Shown in pieces: positions 14,932 through 21,736 of a DNA stretch of 21,736 bases; within the stretch, counting starts at the first letter, position 1, and every line of letters begins with the position of its first letter. The stretch is taken from assembly GCA_022865625.1 (NCBI GenBank), contig JALHTB010000154.1, forward strand, positions 1 to 21,736. The letters are read 5' to 3'. This DNA is from Candidatus Bathyarchaeota archaeon. GTDB lineage: Archaea; Thermoproteota; Bathyarchaeia; 40CM-2-53-6; FEN-987. Below the pieces are notes generated by a model. It had not been told where the DNA came from. It saw only the letters and a program-made list of their open reading frames with translations, and ran no database searches. Both the position numbers and the translations under genes were made by a program.

Positions 14932-15516
14932 CTAGACAGCCGGGGCTATGCCTTCGGAGAAACGAACTTGCTTGACAACTCCTTGGCTGATCAGTGCGGA
15001 GGCATTCTCAACCGGCAGTGTAGCGATATCTTCTGCTTTGAAAGGGCCGTAGGTCTTCAGATCGACTCCGATGATTGCTGGAAAATCCGAGAGGAAACGC
15101 ACGACCTCTAGCCTTGTCTCGGCCGGCTCGCTCGTGGTCTTTTCGGGTAAAACTGGCCCGGTTTGGACTAGCCCGTCGATGAACCGGTAGTAGTCACCTA
15201 TGTGTATCGCAAGCTGCTCTGCGAATTCTGCTTCCTGCTGCGTAAGCAAGGTAGCTGCAACATCTTGCCGGGACAAGACTGCGTCAACAATTTTCTTCAT
15301 GCGTGTCTCGGCGATTTCCGTGCTTAATCGTCGCAGTATCTTGAATTCCTTCTCGGAGATGGACTTCTGTGTTCGGTCATGTCCAGTTGCTTCGCAGGAC
15401 GCTTTAGAATCGTTCAGTAGCCTGCTGACTTCGGAGTAGAAGGACTGAGGAAGCTTTTGGAGTGCCCTCTCGCTCTTCTCGATTTTCCAGATTCGGTAGA
15501 GTTCATCCCGGTTCAT
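14932..15516 (-). CDS. gins51: Archaeal GINS subunit Gins51 (Gins15)
   Basis: 194 residues, normal for the family. The N-terminal ~135 residues are helical (A domain: ELYRIWKIEKSERALQKLPQ...RRLSTEIAETRMKKIVDAV). The C-terminal B domain (from about 144) reads DFPAIIGVDLKTYGPFKAED, then IATLPVENASALISQGV, the hallmark IVG.D...YGPF..EDIA.LP..NA..LI. GINS bridges the Cdc45/RecJ-like protein and MCM to form the replicative CMG helicase and contacts primase. An A-B domain order identifies the Gins51 (Sld5/Psf1-like) rather than the Gins23 type. Pairing with priS is common in archaea, supporting the identity. The ATG overlaps the priS stop by 4 bases (ATGA), so the two are translationally coupled. 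Confidence 0.88.
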   Translation of the reverse strand: MNRDELYRIWKIEKSERALQKLPQSFYSEVSRLLNDSKASCEATGHDRTQKSISEKEFKILRRLSTEIAETRMKKIVDAVLSRQDVAATLLTQQEAEFAEQLAIHIGDYYRFIDGLVQTGPVLPEKTTSEPAETRLEVVRFLSDFPAIIGVDLKTYGPFKAEDIATLPVENASALISQGVVKQVRFSEGIAPAV

Positions 15517-16766
15517 TTTTGTGCAGGTCCACCTACGCCTTTGCAGATCAGGAGCATCGCAGCCTCGGCTGGGAGGGTAACCTGCTCATTGGTGTACGGC
15601 CCATAAGTGGTCTTTCCCATTCTGAAGGCCGGGGCTTCGGTCACTCGAACTGTTGTCTCTCCTTCAAACGCTATTGGATCTTGGAACGGATCAAACGCGT
15701 CCAGGTTCGGTACGGCCATGGCACGAAGGCCTGTCTTACCATTCAGTGTTTCGGGAAGACGGATCAGTCGATGGATGTCCGTCGTCACGACAGTATCAAT
15801 CTCTGCCGGCAACGCGCCCTTTGAGACAGCTCTCTCAATTATGGCTCGCCATGTGTTGTCCTTGATGTGGAATGCATCCTCAAACTCGCCCCACAGTATC
15901 TTGCCCTTCCATTCTTCCTCTAGTTGTGGTCTGTCGCGAATAATCCTTCGAGCTTGACGGGGTAGGAACCCAATATCCACCAACTCGTCTTCCGTTCCCT
16001 CAAGGACAAGTCTGTAGATTTCTCGCGCGAAGCGGCCGCGCCAACCTGGATCTTCTCGCTGTGGCCCTACGATGGCGTCGCGGGGTTTCTTGTAGAGGCC
16101 CTGATAGAATGCGTCAAGCCCCAAACCCATTACGTAGTCGACGATCTCCTTTCTCTGTGACTCGTCAAGTTTGCGAACTTCCTCTGTCCTTACGTGAAGG
16201 TGATAGCCTCGGTGACCTGAAAAGAAGATGTGCATCTCTTGCTCAGGTATTCCGAAATCCTTCGTTAGGAAATCAACCAGCTTCAGTACCTCGTCTTTAG
16301 CCGCCTTCAGGCATTGATCACAGAACCAAGCACGCTCCTCAAACTTCGTCTTCCCACAGTTGGGGCATTGAACTGGCGGCTTTCCTTGCTTGGTGTGTCT
16401 ACAGCTTGTGCAACGCCAGAGGTCATGGCTTGACTTGCATGAAGTTACGATGTGGTCTGCATCAACGTCGAAGACAAGGTCAGATCCGAGCCAACCCTTC
16501 ATTTCCATCTCCTCTGCGGGTCTGGTATAGTAGGCGGTTGAATAGTAGATGTCTGACGGCACAAGCGCCCGTATTGTGTTCATTAGTTCATCGTGTGACG
16601 CGACGGCCTTGTGCCGTGTCATGAACTTCTCGCCGAATGCGAGAAAAGCGAATTCCCTAGCCCGAAACTCCGACGGGAGATTGATCCGTTTGCCCTGTTT
16701 GGTGTAGTACTGCAAGAAAGCCTGCTTGATGTAGCTGATTCGCTCTCTTTCTTGAGGACTAGCCAA
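15513..16766 (-). CDS. priS: DNA primase small (catalytic) subunit PriS
   Basis: 417 residues. It synthesises RNA/DNA primers at the fork as a heterodimer with PriL. The catalytic triad region LVFDVDADH gives D100 and D102, with D330 in VTTDIHRLIRLPETLNGKTGL. The nucleotide-binding SGHRGYHLHV is at 183-192. Between them lies a cysteine-rich stretch with C110, C119/C122, C134/C137 and C149/C152, more than the usual single zinc site. The C-terminal ~35 residues (FRMGKTTYGPYTNEQVTLPA...AAMLLICKGVG) resemble the B domain of GINS proteins such as the neighbouring gene. The start must be the TTG at 16766: the same frame has a TGA five codons upstream and no ATG within the first 48 codons. No clear TATA box is seen; it may be read through from the protease gene 81 bases upstream. 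Confidence 0.95.
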   Translation of the reverse strand: MASPQERERISYIKQAFLQYYTKQGKRINLPSEFRAREFAFLAFGEKFMTRHKAVASHDELMNTIRALVPSDIYYSTAYYTRPAEEMEMKGWLGSDLVFDVDADHIVTSCKSSHDLWRCTSCRHTKQGKPPVQCPNCGKTKFEERAWFCDQCLKAAKDEVLKLVDFLTKDFGIPEQEMHIFFSGHRGYHLHVRTEEVRKLDESQRKEIVDYVMGLGLDAFYQGLYKKPRDAIVGPQREDPGWRGRFAREIYRLVLEGTEDELVDIGFLPRQARRIIRDRPQLEEEWKGKILWGEFEDAFHIKDNTWRAIIERAVSKGALPAEIDTVVTTDIHRLIRLPETLNGKTGLRAMAVPNLDAFDPFQDPIAFEGETTVRVTEAPAFRMGKTTYGPYTNEQVTLPAEAAMLLICKGVGGPAQK

Positions 16767-16847
16767 GGCCGTCTCGCATCAGCTCCCAGTCTGTGCGCCC
16801 ACTATCAACGCTCAAAGAAATGTCTTGTTCCCAGATCAGGCAAGCAG

Positions 16848-19301
16848 TCACTCAAGCGTAGACTCGTTTGGTTCTGTACTTTGATGTCTCTGCACTCGTC
16901 GTCGCCTGAATCCTAAGATAAGCACCAAGGCCGCGGCGAATCCGACCAACAAGAACGGCCGCAAATCACTCAGACGACTATTCCAGACAGCCCTGAGTGA
17001 GCGAGGCGAATCCATGACGAGAGGTCCTGACGACACCTTGTTCCCATGCTCGTCAACCCAATGATCAAAAGAGTAAGTGACTCCTAGGATCTGACTGAAC
17101 CCACTCGAGGTCTCCAGCGGGTTCACCACGAAGATTGCATGGCTTCCTGTGTCGTACCAACCTTGGCCTTCAGTCGCTCCATGGGGCGAATCCAACAAGA
17201 GCAGATACTGAATCCGCACATTAGGATTGAACACACCGCTAGAGGAGAAGACATCGCTTCTATCAGTAATCACGTACCGTGTCGCGTTGGCAGTGAAGGT
17301 TTGCCCATTCACTTGGAATGTGTGAGCATCACCGGACATGAAGCGCAGAGTCATAACCTCTCCCCCGTTGAGCCCGCGACGTTGCCTGTCTATGGTCAGA
17401 TTGGCGGTGAACATCGAAGGGAGCAGGGGCAACATGGTGGATACTCTGAAGAACGCCGTCCCGGTTCTTGCATCGGCCTTCCCCCAACCCCACACATTCG
17501 ACCCCTTGTTGAGCTCAGGGAGTCCTGTGAAATTGTCTAGATATGCACCCTCGATCAGGAGAGACCTGACTTCTTTTACCGTCAGCTCAGGGCGATACTG
17601 CAGCATCAAGGCGATCAGGCCCGCAACATGAGGCGCAGCCATACTCGTCCCGGCTAAGACACGGTGGTACTGATCGGGATCGTCGTCACTTGAGGGAAGG
17701 TCTAGGGAACGTGCTGCCAAGATGAATATTCCGGGGGCGGAGATCTCTGGTTTTGTCCGGCCATCTCGCGTCGGGCCTCGGGAACTGAATGAAGCAATCT
17801 CTCCGACATGATAGGCTCCTGCGAGAACCTCTTTGCCTAGATGATTCGTCCAGGAGTTCCTCGATACATAAGCGCCGACAGCAATGGCGCCGTTGGATGT
17901 GGCTGGAACCGAGATTGTCCCGTTTGGGTCGATCGTGTAACCCTCGCCGCTCGAAAAGGCCACCGCCGGATATGCACAACTATCGCTGTCAACCCAGGCA
18001 TCCCACCTGAAAGAAGGATCATCGTCAATTGCACTCAGGACCACGCTCCACCCAGAGGTCTTCAGAGTGCCCCCTGCCTGGACCACTATGACCAGCTCCT
18101 TTCCTCTTGCTTTCGTGGACGAGGCGATTGTGACTCTGCCGTCCGAGGTTTCCGTTCCGCCACTGGATGTTGGACCTCTTACTGGTTCTCCTGATGGAGT
18201 GACGAGGGTCGCAGAGATCTCTCTATCATTCGGGTACCATACATCCACAATTGCGTTGCCAGCCTCCGCGAGTAGGCCCCAGTTGACACGTGTCGAGCTG
18301 GAATGGCTCAGGAGGCCTGTTGCGTGACCTTGGTTGTCGGCCTCGTTCCCAGATGAGACTACAACGATGACGCCCTGCTCGTTGAGATAGTCAAGAGCGA
18401 TTTCAAGTGGACTTGTGTCGTCGTGTCCACCTATGTTTCCTCCGAGGCTGAGGTTCACTACCAGCCTCATCTTGCGGGCGCTGGCTTTCTCTAGGAGATA
18501 CAGCAGACCATCAATGATGGAGTTCTCGTCGAATGTCCAGCTTCCACCGCCGCATAGCGGTGCCCCGCTCTTCACAATCAGGAGAGCTGCTCCAGGAGCG
18601 ATTCCCTGGTATTTGCCTGTTGCAAGACCGGAACTTGCCGCGATGGAGGCCACATGTGTTCCATGGCCGTAAGTATCCTTTTCAGGGCATTCTCCAGCGT
18701 TGATCTGGCTCCAAGAGCATTCGATACCGTAACTGAAACCTTCCGGTGGCTTCCCCGTTATCGTCTGGTCCCAGAGGAACAAGACCTTGGAGGTGCCATT
18801 CGGGAACCTCAAGTCGGGATGAGAAAGATCGACTCCAGTGTCCACTATTCCGATGAGTACTCCTGATCCATCAACCGGTCTGTCCCGTGAGTCGGTCACG
18901 TTCTGCCAGACGAAGGTCGCCCCGATTTCGGATGCGCTCACATCCAAAGTGGGACGAAGACTTCTGGGATGGAATACCCCGGAGACGAAATCGAGCCTTG
19001 CGATTTCCTCGAGGGACACTGAAGGCACCCGGACTGTGGTGACTGTGCCCAGTGACCCGGTGATGGCGCCGAGCGAATCAAGTATGATTCGCTGAGGCAT
19101 AGTCAGCGGATTTGGCGACGTGACTATGGTCGTGACTGTGTCCGAACTGATGTCCATCGATGAATGCCCTTTGATGGATAGAAAAGGATCGATAACTCTG
19201 AACGGCAAGACACGGTTCGCGTCACCAAATGCGACAGATTGCACGACCGGGACGACCAGAAGCAAGACGAGCAAGAAGGATCTTGTTGAAGGCGATTTCA
19301 A
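16848..19301 (-). CDS. Secreted, membrane-anchored subtilisin-like serine protease (S8 family)
   Basis: 817 residues. The N-terminal signal peptide is RSFLLVLLLVVPVVQSVAFG. An I9-type propeptide-like region (residues ~30-120) precedes the catalytic domain, with Asp154 (GIVDTGVDLSHPDL), His213 (YGHGTHVASI) and Ser553 (LAGTSMAAPHVAG), plus the oxyanion Asn319 (SSGNE). The triad is intact, so it should be active. About 230 residues separate Asn319 and Ser553, more than in subtilisin, so a domain is inserted there. Residues 610-780 form a beta-rich C-terminal region, then one transmembrane helix (about 782-798) and a basic cytoplasmic RRRR tail, which indicates cell-surface anchoring. Four cysteines (195, 205, 250, 442) could form disulfides. 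The TTG start has GGTGAT six bases upstream and a stop three codons upstream. It sits between priL and priS without obvious functional link. Confidence 0.93.
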   Translation of the reverse strand: MKSPSTRSFLLVLLLVVPVVQSVAFGDANRVLPFRVIDPFLSIKGHSSMDISSDTVTTIVTSPNPLTMPQRIILDSLGAITGSLGTVTTVRVPSVSLEEIARLDFVSGVFHPRSLRPTLDVSASEIGATFVWQNVTDSRDRPVDGSGVLIGIVDTGVDLSHPDLRFPNGTSKVLFLWDQTITGKPPEGFSYGIECSWSQINAGECPEKDTYGHGTHVASIAASSGLATGKYQGIAPGAALLIVKSGAPLCGGGSWTFDENSIIDGLLYLLEKASARKMRLVVNLSLGGNIGGHDDTSPLEIALDYLNEQGVIVVVSSGNEADNQGHATGLLSHSSSTRVNWGLLAEAGNAIVDVWYPNDREISATLVTPSGEPVRGPTSSGGTETSDGRVTIASSTKARGKELVIVVQAGGTLKTSGWSVVLSAIDDDPSFRWDAWVDSDSCAYPAVAFSSGEGYTIDPNGTISVPATSNGAIAVGAYVSRNSWTNHLGKEVLAGAYHVGEIASFSSRGPTRDGRTKPEISAPGIFILAARSLDLPSSDDDPDQYHRVLAGTSMAAPHVAGLIALMLQYRPELTVKEVRSLLIEGAYLDNFTGLPELNKGSNVWGWGKADARTGTAFFRVSTMLPLLPSMFTANLTIDRQRRGLNGGEVMTLRFMSGDAHTFQVNGQTFTANATRYVITDRSDVFSSSGVFNPNVRIQYLLLLDSPHGATEGQGWYDTGSHAIFVVNPLETSSGFSQILGVTYSFDHWVDEHGNKVSSGPLVMDSPRSLRAVWNSRLSDLRPFLLVGFAAALVLILGFRRRRVQRHQSTEPNESTLE

Positions 19302-19350
19302 CTTGAATCACCAATCGTGAGCAGGTTCGGCCAAGGCCCAAGCCCAAGGT

Positions 19351-20469
19351 CTAGGGAGTAACAGGCTTGGAAGCCTGCACCGGTCTTTGTCTTCTCGCTG
19401 CGGCAGTGATCATTCTTGCCTTCTTTCTGTAGTACGAAAGCGGGTGTGAGATCGGGGCGCATATCTCATCAGGGTTGATGCATAGTCCGTGCGTTTTCAT
19501 CGTCTTGCAGCTTGGAGGCGTATACTTCTTCTTGCCGCCTCTGCTACCAGAGATGTGCTCGACCTGGTACCTAGCTATTCTCTCGCTGAAGTCGCTTTGT
19601 GTGTGGAACATCTTGATGATCTCTCCGTCGGTGACTCCGATGTTGCTAAGGAATGATGTCAGAGCGAATCTTCCGATGTGAGGGACGTGTTTCCCGCTAG
19701 AGATGTTTGAAAGCAGAACCTTCATGCACGGAGGCATCGCGGCCGACAATACAACTCTAGGCATCTCCTCTGCACCATACATCTGAGCTCTAGCGAGCAC
19801 TAGGCTTCTGATTCTCCCAACTCGAGGGGCTATGGCTTCCGGGACGGATCCGTAGTAGCCTACGATTCTTGAGAGTACTCTCGCTTCGACCTCCTCTTTC
19901 AGTAGCCGAGCAAACTCGTCCCTGTCACAGTAGACGTATCCTTGTTCCAGAACTCTGTTAGTGAGCTTCCAGTCGGGATCACGAATCTTCACGGCGTTTC
20001 TCAAGTAGTCTGGATAGGATGTGCCGAACTCGTACAGGGTCTCCCCGATTTCTCGGTTGGTGATCCTAGCGTTCCAGCCGAAGGTATGTTCAGCAACCTG
20101 CAGGAGTAGATCCGGGGGCTCCTGCCTCAGCAGTTCGTAGGCACGCTTCGATTCACCAAGCGCATATCTCCTCCGAGCCCTCTCATCCCCCGCCAACGCG
20201 ATCAACATCAGTGCTGCAGGGTATGCAAGTATCTCGACATCACCGTGAAGTTCCACGTCGATCTTTCCTGCAGTCAACGCATCGACGATTCTCTTCTCGG
20301 CAAGATCCAAGACAGAAGAGAATTCCTTGCCGGTGAGATCGTTGAGGTCGATGTTCAGGCTCTTGACGTATTCAGATGCCTCGTTCGTGAACGGATACTT
20401 TGCATGGTCTAGCTTCGTCAAGACCGTTTTCAAGCAGACCCACCAGTCGGCTGGGCGACTGGCATCCAT
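19351..20469 (-). CDS. priL: DNA primase large subunit PriL (Fe-S)
   Basis: 372 residues, archaeal PriL. The N-terminal helical domain has the patterns YPFTNEASEYVKSLNIDLND and LAYPAALMLIALAGDERARR. The C-terminal domain binds a [4Fe-4S] cluster through C248 (MPPCMKVLL), C321 (YTPPSCKTMKTHGLC), C330 and C337 (PDEICAPISHPLSYYRKK). All four cysteines are present with family spacing. The LPHxGRFAL-type stretch (VPHIGRFALTSFL) precedes the last three. PriL supports primer initiation and regulates PriS. The gene follows pcna by 36 bases on the same strand, so the two are probably cotranscribed. PriS is about 2.5 kb downstream, beyond the protease. The short basic C-terminal tail (RRQRPVQASKPVTP) is poorly conserved. 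The start ATG at 20469 is the first of the frame. Confidence 0.94.
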   Translation of the reverse strand: MDASRPADWWVCLKTVLTKLDHAKYPFTNEASEYVKSLNIDLNDLTGKEFSSVLDLAEKRIVDALTAGKIDVELHGDVEILAYPAALMLIALAGDERARRRYALGESKRAYELLRQEPPDLLLQVAEHTFGWNARITNREIGETLYEFGTSYPDYLRNAVKIRDPDWKLTNRVLEQGYVYCDRDEFARLLKEEVEARVLSRIVGYYGSVPEAIAPRVGRIRSLVLARAQMYGAEEMPRVVLSAAMPPCMKVLLSNISSGKHVPHIGRFALTSFLSNIGVTDGEIIKMFHTQSDFSERIARYQVEHISGSRGGKKKYTPPSCKTMKTHGLCINPDEICAPISHPLSYYRKKARMITAAARRQRPVQASKPVTP

Positions 20470-20505
20470 ACATGAATGACTTGCTCTTGTGTCTTAGAGG
20501 TGGTT

Positions 20506-21261
20506 CTATTCAGCCTCAATTCTGGGGGCCAGATAGTACGAGAGTCGACCTTGCTGAGGTATGTCAAACTCAAGCCTGATCGGCATGTTGCTGGAGAATT
20601 CGACTGTCACGATCTCTGAGGTTGAAGCGCCTGCCTTGGTTATCTCTGAGAGATAGTTCAGGTTGAAGGTTGCCTTCGAGGGTTCCTTCACCTCAAGTTC
20701 AAGAAGCATCTCGCTTCCCTTGTCAAGCTCAATGAGGGCGCTGCTGAGTTCGGTCGTCGCGGCGGCGATGAGTTTCTCAGGTGTGGTTTCAAGTCTGACG
20801 TTGTCGCTGACGGCTTGTACGTCATCAATGATGTCTCTGAAGATTGAGGCTGTCAACTTCACTTTTGAATTGAAAGTGATCTTTGGGGTGGGCACTTCTT
20901 CCTGGGCGGGATCAAGCGTTGGCATTGTGAACTTCCGCATCATCTTGCCCTTGAGTGTGAGGTTCAGCTTGCGTGTCTTCTCATCATAGAGCATCTCAAG
21001 GACCTCTTCGCTGCCAACTCGTTTGAGAAGCTTCAACATTGAGGCGATGTTGACCCTGATCTTCGTGGGCTCCTCGCAGACGTATTCCTCGAAAGCAGTC
21101 TTCTGCCATTCGAAGTCGACCATCGCCACGTGGGATGGATCCATTGATCTCAGCTTGATGCCCTCAGGAGTGGCGTTGAAGTCCGCCTCCTCAATCAACG
21201 TCGAGATCGCAGCCAAGAGATTCTTCCAGAGCCGCGCGTCACTGATGGATGCCTTGAACAT
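20506..21261 (-). CDS. pcn: DNA polymerase sliding clamp (PCNA)
   Basis: 251 residues, exactly the family size. It begins MFKASISDARLWKNLLAAIS, includes the first-repeat core FNATPEGIKLRSMDPSHVAM, the loop TPKITFNSKVKLTASIFRDI, and ends with LSYYLAPRIEAE, the canonical C-terminus of archaeal PCNA. The protein trimerises into a ring around DNA and tethers polymerase, ligase, Fen1 and other PIP-box proteins. All domain features are normal. It is the first gene of the replication island. A TATA-like GCATAAATC on the minus strand (21296-21304) lies about 40 bases before the ATG, giving a short leader. The gene is divergent from the small truncated gene at 21346. Only one PCNA is seen in the window; crenarchaeal heterotrimers have three paralogues, and this one could act as a homotrimer. 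Confidence 0.97.
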   Translation of the reverse strand: MFKASISDARLWKNLLAAISTLIEEADFNATPEGIKLRSMDPSHVAMVDFEWQKTAFEEYVCEEPTKIRVNIASMLKLLKRVGSEEVLEMLYDEKTRKLNLTLKGKMMRKFTMPTLDPAQEEVPTPKITFNSKVKLTASIFRDIIDDVQAVSDNVRLETTPEKLIAAATTELSSALIELDKGSEMLLELEVKEPSKATFNLNYLSEITKAGASTSEIVTVEFSSNMPIRLEFDIPQQGRLSYYLAPRIEAE

Positions 21262-21295
21262 CGCACATTACCAAGCCCTAACGTGGTCAAGTACT

Positions 21296-21304
21296 GATTT
21301 ATGC
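21296..21304 (-). promoter_or_regulatory. TATA-like element of pcn
   Basis: GCATAAATC on the minus strand, centre about 39 bases before the pcn ATG. Expected transcription start is near 21275. It lies 9 bases away from the divergent TATA box at 21314-21321, so the two promoters are closely back-to-back. Confidence 0.4.
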
Positions 21305-21313
21305 TTAAGCCCT

Positions 21314-21321
21314 GCTTATAT
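21314..21321 (+). promoter_or_regulatory. TATA box of the small divergent gene
   Basis: CTTATATT lies about 28 bases before the ATG at 21346, so the expected transcription start falls within a few bases of that ATG. The transcript would be almost leaderless, which supports ATG 21346 over the upstream TTG at 21334. Confidence 0.5.
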
Positions 21322-21345
21322 TCCACGTGAGGTTTGCCGGACAGT

Positions 21346-21594
21346 ATGAGACCGCAAGAGCTAGCTGATAGAATATTCTCCTTCGACAAGGCAATCCGAT
21401 ACGTTGGAGTGGTGAGCCCGGGGCCAAAGTATGAGCTCTTGGAATCGCGCATGAGGGAAGGCATCAATTCGCTCACCCCGCAGAAGACAGATGACGAGTT
21501 CGTTGAGACGATTCCTCTCTTCATACTTGGCGCAGCAGAGAGACTTGAGAAGGGTCTGGGCAGCATCCAGTATTCGCTGATACGTTACAATTGA
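21346..21594 (+). pseudogene. Conserved small archaeal protein (DUF6659-like), apparently truncated at its 3' end
   Basis: 82 residues from ATG 21346: MRPQELADRIFSFDKAIRYV, then GVVSPGPKYELLESRMREGINSLTP and ending GLGSIQYSLIRYN. The order [F/Y]DK.IR[F/Y]VGV....., RxG...L......E......I, and a final LG....S...Y resembles the small (about 120 residue) thaumarchaeal family I know as DUF6659, whose function is unknown. Those proteins continue for some 35-40 residues after the corresponding Y. Here the frame ends in TGA exactly where a sequence like the right end of an IS200/IS605 element begins (21591 onward). I infer that insertion supplied the stop codon and removed the C-terminal third. The family assignment is from memory of its pattern and is moderate; loss of function is not certain. 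Confidence 0.55.
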
Positions 21595-21736
21595 CTCTCT
21601 CCGCGACTGAAGTCGGGAGATTCATGCTTCCACTCTGATCCTCTGTTGGGTGGGCATTCCGTTGTTGCGGTTCCACCTGCATCCATCCCAGTGTAGAAGC
21701 ATAGGCCAAACCATTGGCCTGACAGCGTACCCGCCG
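21591..21736 (-). mobile_element. Right-end remnant of an IS200/IS605 (TnpB-type) element, continuing beyond the window
   Basis: On the minus strand a frame open from the window edge reads RRVRCQANGLAYASTLGWMQ..., then SGSMNLPTSVAE, resembling the poorly conserved tail of TnpB proteins. The tail overlaps a strong hairpin at 21598-21620: 9 base pairs, one bulged base, TGAA loop. Many archaeal IS605-type right ends carry a GACTGAAGTC hairpin of this kind. The hairpin is followed on the minus strand by TCAA (21594-21591), the type of cleavage tetranucleotide known for IS608-like right ends. I see no stop codon for the frame within the element, and the stem has a bulge, so it may be decayed. TnpB's catalytic and zinc-finger parts lie outside the window, so the assignment rests on the tail and hairpin only. 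Confidence 0.5.
21598..21620. repeat. Imperfect hairpin at the IS200/IS605-like right end
   Basis: Left arm 21598-21607 and right arm 21612-21620 pair over 9 bases, with a single unpaired G at 21603 and a TGAA loop at 21608-21611. Single-strand hairpins like this are what Y1 transposases recognise, and they also form the 3' part of the guide RNA of TnpB. Confidence 0.6.

Noticed and set aside
1..21736. CRISPR arrays or tandem repeats
   Set aside because: Reading the window showed no regularly spaced repeats; the only repeats were the short inverted ones listed.

Overview
The window is archaeal chromosome. The evidence is a Rpo11-type RNA polymerase cluster (RpoH, RpoB, RpoA, L30e, NusA), archaeal PCNA, both primase subunits, a Gins51-type GINS protein and a bifunctional phosphoglucose/phosphomannose isomerase. 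The largest RNAP subunit is one unsplit A'+A'' polypeptide of about 1,260 residues and RpoB is also unsplit. A truncated gene at the right end resembles small proteins common in Thaumarchaeota. Together these point to a mesophilic-looking, mid-GC member of the Nitrososphaeria/Bathyarchaeia side of the Thermoproteota; the exact lineage is inference.

Layout. (1) Positions 1-8108, minus strand: the transcription/translation operon rpoH-rpoB-rpoA-rpl30e-nusA, with 1-8 base overlaps or very short gaps; nusA runs off the left edge. (2) Positions 8259-9889, minus: sufS-sufU (cysteine desulfurase plus Fe-S scaffold), translationally coupled, behind a clear TATA box and strong Shine-Dalgarno. (3) Positions 9890-10862: a regulatory region holding a small XRE-type HTH regulator with a C-terminal Cys/His cluster. 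A dyad ATGAC-N4-GTYAT occurs in both the sufS promoter and the regulator's own promoter. (4) Positions 10863-14262: accessory and metabolic genes (SRPBCC/AHSA1 protein, polytopic membrane protein with a zinc ribbon, RidA-like protein, PGI/PMI). (5) Positions 14386-14823, plus: ribosomal protein S12 with its own promoter, away from the RNAP operon where it usually lies. (6) Positions 14932-21261, minus: a replication island pcna-priL-[secreted subtilase]-priS-gins51. (7) Positions 21346-21736: a divergently transcribed small conserved gene that appears cut off by the right end of an IS200/IS605-type (TnpB) element reaching the window edge.

How it fits together. PCNA, primase and Gins51 would act together at the replication fork. 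PriS and Gins51 are adjacent, overlap by 4 bases and end in similar C-terminal modules. The most interesting candidate system is the HTH regulator with possible metal or Fe-S ligands plus the shared operator: a possible autoregulated Fe-S-responsive control circuit for the suf operon. This rests on sequence pattern only and has not been tested.
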